From positions 3,286,001 through 3,350,000 of the forward strand of contig NC_061474.1 in NCBI RefSeq assembly GCF_022581195.2: a DNA stretch of 64,000 nt, written 5' to 3'. Position numbers and translations under genes: made by a program. A model generated the notes under the pieces. That model saw only the letters and a program-made list of their open reading frames with translations. It searched no databases and was not told the origin of the DNA. Shown here one piece after another: positions 1 to 11,000 of this stretch (the stretch's first letter is position 1; each line of letters starts with the position of its first letter). The stretch is from Helicoverpa zea. Lineage: Eukaryota > Arthropoda > Insecta > Lepidoptera > Noctuidae.

Positions 1-221
1 ATTCACATTAGCGGATTCGTCGCGAGTTCACTCGAGAGTTGTCACAAGTTAACGCTCGACAACAAGCAACTACCGATTCAAGCGAAAACGCTTGGAACCC
101 CGAGACAAAATCCGCAAGTGTGAAAGCGCTCTTAGACCATAAGCTTAAAAACTTTTTATACAGTATCTGAAATACTGCCTCAAGAGGAGGCAAACAGTTT
201 ATACCTAACTACTCTTCTCAC

Positions 222-2428
222 CTGAATAGAATGTGTTGATTTTCTTAAGTTCCTGATCACAGTAATGGAAGAATGTTTCGTCGAAGTTGGCAAAATGGCG
301 GGAGAGGACTTCCGGCTCCACATTCTCAGCTGATGGCGCCTCCTCCACCGCTGTGTATAGCATCGCCTTCATCTCCTGATAAGGGTTGTAATATTTAATT
401 TGTTAAACATATTTGTTAAAGAGAAGGGTAGCAAAACTAATTTATGATAGCTTTTAGGCCTCTGCCTCGAATTTTGCGGGCAGCGGGGCGGCAGCGGCGG
501 CGGCGCGGGAGCGGGGCGGGCAACGGATACGTGTTCTCGAAACTAGCGGGCAGATCGCGTGGCACTATAGCAGTGTAGTGTTGTGTTTGCTGTTCCATAT
601 GGGTGTCCTCTCAAAGATGGCCGAAATAATTAGCTCTTGCACGTCCGAACACATTTTGATACGTCACAAAAAAAATGTATAACACTATGCCTACAATGCA
701 GATGCCCAACGCGGGCGGTCACCGCTTGACTGGAGCGCACCGCTCGTTGCCCGCCGCCGCGCCGCTCCCGCGCCGCTGTATTCGAGGGCCGGTCCATATG
801 AATATACGCGTAAGATCCTGCCGCTCCCGCGCCGCCGCCGCTGCCGCCCCGCTGCCCGCAAAATTCGAGGCAGAGGCCTTAACAATCTATTGGGAAGAAT
901 GGGGAGCAAAAGACACTAGGAAATGGTGGAAGGCGAAGATGTTTTTAGGATTGTCTTTTGTAAAATACTTTGAATAAATAACTGATCTATTAATGTAATT
1001 AATAAATGTCAAGACAGATTTTGGCCACAGTGTTTTTTGAAATGGACAGAACTACACCAAGGTGGCAGATGGGGGAGAAATTTTAAAGGTAAGATGCAAT
1101 CCTGTCATCCTCTCAAGAACTTTATAGCTAAGTGGAAAAACCAGCCCTGATAATTACCTTTAAAGACTGCTCTTTTTATAACATTAGTCAGATTTTTCCT
1201 ACAATATGCAATTTAACATTTTATCATCCTATAAATGAACAGGACTTTATTTCTAAAGTGAAAAATGTGCACAATTTCAACTCCATACATGCGAAAAAGT
1301 AGAGCAAACATATCAAGTTTTGATCCTAAAATATTTATTCAAAAATCTAGCTTACTCATCCTGCATCATCATGTTTCAGTAACAATGTCAAGCCATGCTT
1401 TGGTAACATGATTTATATATAAATATGCCGATTAGCATGTTTCTGAAGGCTTACAAAATCACTATAAACTTGACCTTCTCAAAAATTAGAGTTATACAAA
1501 TGAAATTTTAAAATTAGAGCCTTTTATGTCATGTGTGTGTTAAAATGTAATTTCTGTTAGATGATTAGAAGAACAGCTAATCAAATTTTGATGAATTGCT
1601 AGGGGAAGAATTTGCCCCTGGATATACATGAAACTGCGAAAACAGCTAGTAGTATATATTAGAATTTATTTTTTGGAAACTTTTGTCTGAGCATATATTA
1701 TAAAGAGTAAGAATTTTAAAAATTCCACTGTTGGAAAGCTACACTCTTAGCGAGTAACATAGTATATTTTTTCCAATACGGGCAGTAGTTCTCATGGGAT
1801 GTGAGAAAATTACTAGTCTCAAATAATATTACACGGAAAAATTCCACATATATAAAATTTTTGTTTATATTAGGCAGTAAAAAAGTTGTTGTGGTTTGTT
1901 GAATATTCTATTACTTAGTTAACTTATCAGCAACAAAGTAAAACCTACATGTATTTGACTATCCATGAATCTCTTTGTAATGAGTTGTTTGTTTAACTGT
2001 AATTAACATGAAGAAAGCAGCTGTCTAGATTTAATATTAGTCAAGGGCATGTCACTTATTTTTATATTATTCCTTGACCCTGTTTCAAACTGCATCTCTA
2101 GGCTTCATTTATGTTCAACCATAACTTTGGTTAACCTAACATGGTCTTGTAAAAGCAACTTAAGTTTAAGTAAAAAAAAAGTAAATATCTATAAAAAAGA
2201 ATTCATATCAAATCAGACTTGTGGTATTTTTCAGACTAAATTGAATGACTAAATAAGGAGAAATTATCACATAATATAAATTAAAGAGGGTAGATAGCAG
2301 TCAGGTAGAACGTAAATAGCAATGTCCTTATCTATTTTATAGACTACAATAATACTTGCCTCATAGTTTATGTATTGTTTACGCCACTCGGGCGTAATGT
2401 GTGCACTCAAGTGCTCCGCGAACTTCAT
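222..2428 (-). CDS. XPR1: XPR1-type phosphate exporter, N-terminal SPX domain (5' part only)
   Basis: First two coding exons, read on the minus strand: exon 1 at 2428-2360 (23 codons, starting MKFAEHLSAHITPEWRKQY) and exon 2 at 375-222 (154 nt, ending ELKKINTFYS). The joined peptide is continuous (…NYE-EMKAMLYTAVEEAPS…) and matches the start of the SPX domain of XPR1/SYG1 proteins, including the conserved KINTFY helix. In that family SPX binds inositol pyrophosphates and the membrane EXS part exports phosphate. Exon 2 ends with one base left over, so the reading continues into exons beyond the left edge. The exon 1 donor is GCAAGT, a GC-AG intron; the exon 2 donor is GTGAG. Intron 1 (376-2359) carries a MITE. 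No TM or EXS part is in the window. Family assignment is firm; the exact paralogue is not proved. Confidence 0.9.
457..878. mobile_element. Harbinger-type MITE with 58-bp perfect inverted repeats
   Basis: The 58 bases 457-514 and the reverse complement of 821-878 are identical, starting GGCCTCTGCCTCGAATTTTG and very GC-rich. The element is flanked by TTA on both sides (454-456 and 879-881), the 3-bp duplication typical of PIF/Harbinger. It encodes no transposase and lies in XPR1 intron 1. Small open frames inside it are chance. Confidence 0.85.
882..2359. other. Rest of XPR1 intron 1, AT-rich, no gene seen
   Basis: About 1.5 kb of AT-rich intron between the MITE and exon 1. No conserved reading frame or structured repeat was recognised. 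Confidence 0.6.
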
Positions 2429-3302
2429 CTTAGGGCTCTTCTAACACGACTTTGTCGTAACAACAACTCTTAAACACTAACGATATTTCACTATATCCAA
2501 CACAAATTGTTTGCCATGGACAAACTCAGTTTACTTTCTGATAACTGCTAATGGTGACCTCATTGCACTGAACATATAGATTTGAGTAAACACTGGAATG
2601 ATACGGTATTACTTATGAGCAAATTTTTATCTTTTTGTGATTTATTTTTTCCATAAAAAACTATGGTCCGTTTCTCATCACCTGAATGAATGAATGACAC
2701 AACGAGACAAGTAGGTGATAAGTAATGATGTACAACAATTAGTTTATACTATATCTGATTGACGTGACGAGTTTTAGTCGATTATAATGCAATTTCAAAT
2801 ACAACCAATCGTACATCATATTTTCAAATAAATACTTACGTAGATAATATAGATGCGAAGTTCCATTGCTTATTTAAGTACAAAAAATGTATTTTTGGTT
2901 TTGTTTAGAGTATACTCAAAACTAAACGAGATGATTATCTACATGATTGAAATTCTATAATTTTGATGTATTCTTTTTTTTTTGGATCAGGATAAGATAC
3001 AATTAAACTGTTTATGTAACAAATGGTTGATTTGGAACAAAAAAAATCAGACTCAATTTGAACAAAATAATGTTAGTGATTAGTCGATTAATGAATTTCG
3101 ATTCGACTAATATTTAACACTGCCTTTTGATGCACTATTTTCACCAGCTGTTCATTTCAATCACAAGATCACAAGCTGTCAAGAACGTTTGACATTATAT
3201 TATTCGTTCAGAAAACATCTTCAGATAACTTCATCCTAGACGTACTACAAAGGTTTAATTTTCTTAAATAATGGAAAATACATAACAATGATTATTCATT
3301 TA

Positions 3303-4232
3303 TTATTTATCTTTATCAATTTCTAATTCACTAGTTGCGTTATCCTTGACTGGAAACAGTGCTTGATTAATATTCTCTGGAATAACTCTAGCCACTTTTC
3401 TAGGTTCTTTCACTAGTGTTTTAGGGCACTGCATTTCTGACCAGCTTATTGGCACCATACTGATTCCTTGGGGAGAGCCCTCCGCTGTGGCTATAACAAC
3501 TCCCAGCTCATTTTCAGCTGTTGATACATGATACCAGTGGATTTCTGTCATAGGAAGCTGATATAGGGGTTAAGGAAATATTATCCAAAACTGAAATACA
3601 ATGAGACAATAACAAAACTTTAAAAAGGATACAACTCTAGCCAATATAACATCACCAGGTCTGTAACATTTGTAGGGGTCCACCCTATCTTTCTCTGTAG
3701 CTTTAATGTCTTCTTTCTTCAGAATGCCCCTGTAAGGCCTCGCCAGCACTGAAGAGCCAACACAAAGTATGACACATTGGACTAACCGGGGATTCACTAC
3801 TGTAACCTTTGCGGTCACTATGTCACCTGTTCTAGGCAGAATACTTGGTGTCCTTGGGCTCTCTACTGAAACCATGGTCACCTGAAAAAGGAAGTTTTGT
3901 AACTTTAGAAAGTTAGTAGGAAATGTATACATTTTTTGTTGCTTATTTTGAATAAAGCAGTTACTTTTGTTCTTCATTTCATGTTACCTGTTCTTGATAG
4001 TACAATTTGATAGTTTTCATTCAACTTTTCTTACTATAAAGTTACTTTGAAGCATTAAGTTTACCTGATTTTCATCCAGCTCTGTTTTAAGAGTTCCACA
4101 CAAAGTTGCATAAATATAACCTCTGAGTTCGTATGTTCCTGGTCCAGCGACAAATTCTTTATTCGATGCACTGAGTCGCATGCCAGGAATACATAGTTTC
4201 CCGACATCCTTTAACTTTTCGGAAGAAGACAT
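3303..4232 (-). CDS. CSL4: Exosome complex component CSL4 (EXOSC1)
   Basis: Complete three-exon gene on the minus strand: 4232-4065 (56 codons), 3881-3633 (83 codons), 3557-3303 (84 codons plus stop), all phase 0 with GT-AG junctions; 223 aa. CSL4 is an S1-domain cap protein of the RNA exosome, which degrades and trims RNA in nucleus and cytoplasm. Visible features are the N-terminal barrel (KLCIPGMRLSASNKEFVAGPGTY, about residues 12-34), a central S1-like segment (PRTGDIVTAKVTVVNPRLVQ, about residues 72-91), YKCYRPGDVILARV at the exon 2 end, and the diagnostic STAENELGVVIA near the start of exon 3. The length is slightly above the usual ~200 aa because of an acidic tail. ATG at 4232 is chosen because the family begins just before the KLCIPG motif. 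It is divergent from alpha-COP. Confidence 0.93.
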
Positions 4233-5074
4233 GCTGTTTCAGAGGTTATTTCAAACTTTATTCTTCTCAACTTTAAAGCACTGGTTTAAAACTGTTTGTG
4301 AATTGTCACATAAAGACGTTATTGACTGAAATTGGATAGTATTTAAGGGTAACAGTTGAAAGTAATGCTTAAAATAAAATAACGTGAAAACTTGTTGATA
4401 AACAAACAAGATTTGACTTTTCTAAATTTCTATGAATTAAAAAAAAACACCATTCATAAACAAAAAAGCTGTCATCGACAAAGAGCATAGAGTTTCAGAG
4501 CAGTAGCCGAGTTGGACTAGAGATGAGGCAAAATGCTCATGTTGTGCTACGCTTGAGCACAACTTTAGTTCAATTTTAGTACACAACAAAACATTACTGA
4601 AGTTGTAGTCACATTTTGCACGTAAGCAAGAATCATAATACTCAACTCCTTCAGCGAAGTTACCGCGATGACCTGAGCCCAAATACATGACACCAAGTCG
4701 ATGTTGAAGTTGAATGAAAAATGTATTGTAAAATGAATAGATACAATAAGTCGTTTTCCTATGACATAAGCTACCCATAGCTTAAAACATTTGGAAAGCA
4801 ATTTATGTGACATATAATGAACGAAGTTATCATAGAAATAACTGATACAGTAACAATGTAAGCATTTATTTAACTATGTAGTTAGCTATGCAGGCTATGC
4901 TACATCAACTACGGTAATAACGAGACATAATTTGCTAAGCCCCGCGAGCATAACTGAAGCTCACCTCTAGTTTTGTTGGACGTGTCACGTCAGCCGGTCG
5001 ACTGACGTTTAATGGTGTAAAGCGATTCTGTTTTATGGGATTTTTCGTGAATATCTCTGAAATATACAAGAGAT
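4233..5074. promoter_or_regulatory. Divergent CSL4 / alpha-COP promoter region
   Basis: 842 bp separates the two start codons. Near the alpha-COP end there is a cluster of TGACG/CGTCA half-sites (4984-5008). The rest is AT-rich; open frames at 4437-4813 look random. A possible degenerate inverted repeat (CTAGAGATGAG at 4517 against CTCACCTCTAG at 4970) may mark an old transposon. Confidence 0.5.
4984..5008 (+). promoter_or_regulatory. CrebA/XBP1-like element in alpha-COP promoter
   Basis: GTCACGTCAGC at 4984-4994 is close to the CrebA/CREB3L consensus (CCACGTCAGC); it is followed by an inverted TGACG half-site, so CGTCAG and CTGACG face each other over 8 bp. It lies about 70-90 bp before the ATG. 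In Drosophila, CrebA activates secretory-pathway genes, so such a site is expected at a COPI gene. Binding is inferred only. Confidence 0.45.
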
Positions 5075-8000
5075 ATGCTAACAAAGTTCGAAACTAAGTC
5101 GGCGAGGGTGAAAGGTATATCCTTTCATGCGAAGCGGCCATGGGTTTTGGCGAGTTTACACAATGGCGTGATTCAGCTGTGGGATTATCGTATGTGTACG
5201 TTGCTGGAGAAATTTGATGAACATGACGGTCCTGTGCGTGGCATTTGCTTCCACATCCAGCAGCCGCTCTTCGTGTCCGGTGGTGACGATTATAAGATCA
5301 AGGTTTGTGACGGGGATGGGTGATACAGCCCTAATTTTTACATGTATGTTTCGTCATGTTTATGACACGTATATTATAGCAGGCGTTACAAATGTATTAG
5401 CTGTGTATCATAACACTATACAGAAGTGTGTCTGTTCGACTAAGTATGCAATATTAACTTGAATAACCATGTTATCAGTTACATATTACACAGGTTGTAA
5501 TCTCCTGTCCACTAAAATATGTATGAGTGTTTGTACCAAACAAGTTAAGCCTAGGGATGCAATAACTAATAGTCTATCTTAAAACGTTTTATATCTGTAT
5601 GTTATGATTAGAAATATATTCTATAGAATGAACCACACTATTATTTTCGTATTTTATAAGGGCTAACAATCTTACAGTTTAACAGATGGTTTAGTTTAAC
5701 TAATTGTTTGTCTGTTCACATTTACTTAGCATAATGTAAATGGCTATGTGATTACACATTCAGAGACTGTTTAAAACAATATCCTTTTACTGCAATTTGT
5801 CCTAGTAAGGTTAGCAGAAGTCCTTACAATTAAGTACATTAGTGACACATCGTGTTGTCACTTATCAGGGACGTAGGGCTCACAGAATTTGTTGCACTCT
5901 GTCTGATTAGCAGCATGTTTGTAGTCCTTCCTGCTGAAGCCAGTGAGACAGTCTCTCTCTCTCATATCTTTACATTAGTAAGGTAGATATGCAATAATAT
6001 CTTATTCATGTTTATAGGTATGGAACTATAAGCAGAGGCGGTGCCTGTTCACTCTGCTTGGTCACTTGGACTACATCCGCACAACCTTCTTCCACCATGA
6101 ATACCCCTGGATACTGAGTGCTTCTGATGATCAGGTAAGTTTTTTACTTATATCATTTTGTCATGACCGAATATCCCACAAATGGAGAAAGATAGCATTT
6201 ATTACATCAATACATGTAATAACTTAAATAACATTAGAAATAAATAAAAATTACCTAGTTAAAATTAAGTAAGCATGTCATTGCACCTGTATTTTTTTTT
6301 TTTTTTATTATTTATTATTCAAAATATCAGATTTACAATTTGGTTACATAACAGTAAACATACCGACACAAACCATCGCGGGTTTAACAGTGGTATGTCA
6401 GCCACGGCAACTCGGTGACACATTTATACATAGGTATACATTATATATACATAAGGAGTTACTTTCTAGATCGCACTGCAGTCTAGAAAGTACTTCTTTA
6501 GTATCTTTTGACAGTTTTTAGGATTTATTTTACTGCAGAGTTCAATGGGCAGGTCATTTAAATATGATGGTAGCATACATTCCCACGTCCTTGTTCCATA
6601 GATATTATTAGATTTAGGTATGATAAATGTAGGTAAATATGTTAAACAACGCAACGACTTTAGCCTTTCGTATTTACGGATATTGAGAATATTGTGACAA
6701 TTTTCACTTATAACGCGTAAACGTACCTTATCAAATACATTAACAATTTGACAGTGCTTAAATAAACCCGAGTCATCATCTTGGAATTGCTGTTTTATTT
6801 TTTTGGGTACTATCGTTTTTAAAATGCGTAACTGTAACTTGTAAATGTCTTCAATATAAGTCTTGTATGTTCGTCCGTAGCTACTTAGGCCGTAATCAAT
6901 TACGGAATCAGCCAATGCCACACACAATTTACTTATGTTGCAAAACATTTTCTCTTGTCTATGATGTTTATTCAGTAGGCAATATTACCCACTGCTAGTA
7001 GCAAAGAAAACAAAAACTGTTGTAACTTTAGATGTAGAAACATCTACCTCTCAACTGTGTAATTATCTTGTGACAACTGTCCATACTATACATAAGTTGT
7101 AACTATAATTCTATTACTTTTCAGACCATAAGAATATGGAACTGGCAATCCCGACAATGCATCAGTGTGCTAACTGGACACAACCACTATGTAATGTGCG
7201 CACAATTCCACCCGACTGAGGACCTTCTTGTATCCGCCTCTTTGGACCAATCGGTTCGAGTGTGGGACTTCTCAGGTCTGAGGAAAAAAAGTGTGGCTCC
7301 CGGTCCTACAGGCTTGGCTGAGCATTTGAGAAACCCGCAGACAACGGACCTGTTTGGACAGGTATAATAAACCTTTTTTAAGTGTTGTGTGTGTTCTTAT
7401 GTTTTGAGCTTATGCGATTTTTTTAAGAAAATGTTGTTTTGATATATTGATAAAAGTCAAAAGAAAATATTTTAATTTTCTATATAAATATTAAAGTATA
7501 TTATGAAAACAGTAAATGGAGTCAAATATGTTGGATGTTGTTGTAAATTCAAATAGTAAATTATCTGCATCATGCTGTATTATGTGGTTTGAAATTGAAA
7601 TATATCCTATACATCAACTAAAGATATACCAGGCATGTAAATGAATTGATAAAGTATTTAATAGACTGTTTTAAAAGTACTTTCCTAGCTGCTTATTGCA
7701 TTTAAAACCGATGTACTATTTTTATGTATAATATTTTGCACACACACACACATCATACATAACATGCTCAATAATAAACTTTAAAATTGCAGATTAGATC
7801 CAAAATACATGGTTAATTTGAAAATTATATTTTTTCTATAATAAATTTGAGTTATATAACTCTATTACTGAGCACGCAAAAACAAACAAAATATAAATTA
7901 TGTATGTATCTATATCGATGTTATAACACATCACCAATGTTGCTGAAAGCAACTGATTTTACAGGCTGACGCTGTGGTCAAGCATGTGCTTGAGGGCCAC

Positions 8001-11000
8001 GACCGAGGAGTGAACTGGGCAGCGTTCCACCCGAGCCTGCCCCTCATTGTGTCGGCTGCGGATGACAGACAAGTCAAACTGTGGAGGATGAATGACGCTA
8101 AGGTACCTGATATAAGGGTGCAATGGACAGTGTTTTGGCATTTTCAACCTTCTTCATGTACATATAAGGGTGTTTTGCCATCTTGGGAGTTTGTGACAGG
8201 GTTTTCTGATTAATTTTTAATTAATACTCTAACTTTGATTATGGTAAAAGTCTTTAGGAACTAATAGGCGTCTATTTCGATCAGGTTTCGACACCAGCTA
8301 GCTGTAACTAAAACAATTTCTAATTTTGGATTTTGTAAATATTTCTCTACATAATAAACATACTGACATTCTGGTGACAAGTTCTAGTAAAACTATTAGA
8401 CATTAGGTATTCGGTTTGTTTAATTTCAATACGTAAAGTCCTTATGTATAATTTGCAGAGGACAAATATAGACGTGAGATGATGGCGTTCTTCAGTCAAA
8501 GGGCTAGCTAGCTGTTTGGTAGAATTGCTATTTTAAGCAGTTGGCTGCAACATATACAGCAGCTTTTGATTCGGCATAAACATATATATGTGTATAAAAT
8601 CAAATATGTAATCAAAAGCTGCTGTTTTGTTAGTCACTCTTCCTTTTTAATTTTAACAGATGGAGTTTTGGAGCTTGTACTTTTAAACTTCTTTAAGTTT
8701 CTTTTGTTAGATTAATCCTTTATCAGTCAGTTTTTCATATGCATAGGACCATTTACATTTTTATTGTAAATAATATCGGTTAGGATGTTTCTTTGTTCAT
8801 AATTTTCCTTGGGTTTGGAACTTGTGCATGTCCTTTTTCCAACAGGGATCATTCTATGCTTAAAGTTTATAACAATAGGTATGTTCAATAATTATAATTG
8901 GCGTTACACATAAAGGTAAGCTAAATCATTACTTATTCACGATGGAGATTTTGTGGTTTAACGTTATCAAATTGAATATTAACATTCTACATATTTCTTT
9001 CTGCGCTAATTTGTAAAAAAAGTGCGTATACGCTCTTTGTTTTGTTTACTGTAATAAATAACAGTCTCTATTGTGGTGATTATTATTTAAAAATTGACAG
9101 AAAAAAAGTTTAAGTTACTGCTCTATCTGAGTTGCTCAACTGAAATTCTACTCCTAATATTTTCTACAATCAAAACTGTCTAGCAAAACCTCATTCAAAT
9201 ACAGAATTTAACAGTACTAGAAAAAGAAAGCCTAAGCAATGTGCAAAAAGTATTTAATCCTCCGAGCCTTCTCCCATCCATGTCGGGGTCGGCTTCCAGT
9301 CTAAACGGATTCAGCCGAGTACCAGTGCTCTACAAGAAGCGACAAAAAGTATTTAACAATAAAAAATAAACAGAACTAAAAGAAAGCCTCAGGCGCTCAA
9401 TGTTCAAAAAGTATTTATTAAACCAAAAAAAAAAACACTACCATATCCAATCTCTGACTAGCACAAACATTTCAGGCGTGGGAAGTAGACACATGCCGCG
9501 GCCACTACAACAACGTGTCCTGCGTTCTGTTCCACGCGCGCCACGAGCTCATCCTCTCCAACAGCGAGGACAAGTTCATTCGCGTCTGGGACATGACTAA
9601 GAGGACCTGCTTGCACTCCTTTAGGAGGGAACATGAGAGGTACGTGGTTTATAAGAATAAGAATTTTTATTCCAAAAAAGTACAATTTCTGTCAATTAGC
9701 CCCAAAATAGGTAAAACCTGTATCTTGGCCGCTAATTTAGAGGGGATTTACTAATTAATACAAGTTTGACTTAAATACAATTTTAAGGACTTAGTATTGT
9801 GCGTGGATTGGAATGTGATCGATGAATTCCAGTTTTGGGGATGGGGGATAAATTTGTCGATATTTAAATTATCGATAGTCAGTACATACGGAAATACGTA
9901 AGGATGTAAATAAGGAAGTACTTAGGAGTACTTAAGGAGTACATAACATAGCACTTAAGGAAGCACATGAGGTAGTACATAGAGGAGTACATAAGTTTCT
10001 CAAAAAATAAATTAGCGGAACACAGGTTGCTGTGTCTGCGATTCAAACATCACGCCAGAAAGTCCTCCCGGGTGTAAGCTACCTCCCCTCTAATTTTCAG
10101 CTTCGACTTTTCAACCATTCTTAAGTTATAATTAGTGTAATTAAATATCTACAAATCTATCTCCCATCCAGAAAACTCCGCCGTATCGCTTAAACATAAC
10201 TTAGTTTTTAAATAATTTTAATTTTAACAATTTATTTGCAGATACTGGGTGCTCGCCTCTCACCCGACTTTGAACCTGTTCGCTGCAGGCCACGACGCGG
10301 GAATGATATTATTCAAACTGCAAAGAGAGAGACCTGCTTACGCTGTGCATAACAACATACTCTTCTATATTAAGGATAGGTAAGTTACAAGGATTCTAAA
10401 ATGAGCTTATTTTCGATATGTCTTTAAAATATGCATATAGGAGTGAGTTTTCAAATTGAAATTGAACACTGCTGATTTCATATTTATTTATATACTTATT
10501 TACAAAATTGTATAAAAGATATATTTACATTAACACTAAAAAATTGTGACAAAAAATTTACAATAAATTCTACCACATTGCTGTCGACTGGCAGTGTGCC
10601 CAGCTCTGCTTGTGAAGTTGGGAATAACTTGCATATTATCTCTTTTAAAATTAGATAAAAAATCTATACCTCGAGTTTTGCTTTGTGTTAGCATGTCTTT
10701 CAGAAATCTCAGTTGCAATACAAAAAATCTAGGAATGGCAGTATCCTGTCAAAACAGTACATAGTTTACAGAGTTTAAAAATTTATGTTATTTATTTTTG
10801 TAACAGGCAACTTCGCAAGTTGGACATGGCAACCAATCGCGACGCTCCTGTTATGCAAATCAAGGGAGGCGGCAGAAACCAACCATATAGGTAAGTTTTA
10901 TCAACGTTTCGTCTGAATAGCGATGCAAGAAAGATATTTGTTTGATATTTTGACAGATTTTGTGTAGAAAATATGTCAAACCGCCATATTCTTTCATATA

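Noticed and set aside
8..193. 61-codon minus frame as XPR1 exon 3
   Set aside because: The peptide does not continue the SPX domain and no acceptor in the right phase is seen.
675..977. 100-codon frame near the left end
   Set aside because: It lies mostly inside the Harbinger MITE arm and has no homologue-like features.
4517..4970. Possible hAT element between CSL4 and alpha-COP (CTAGAGATGAG / CTCACCTCTAG ends)
   Set aside because: The flanking 8-mers do not match and the arms are too diverged to be sure.
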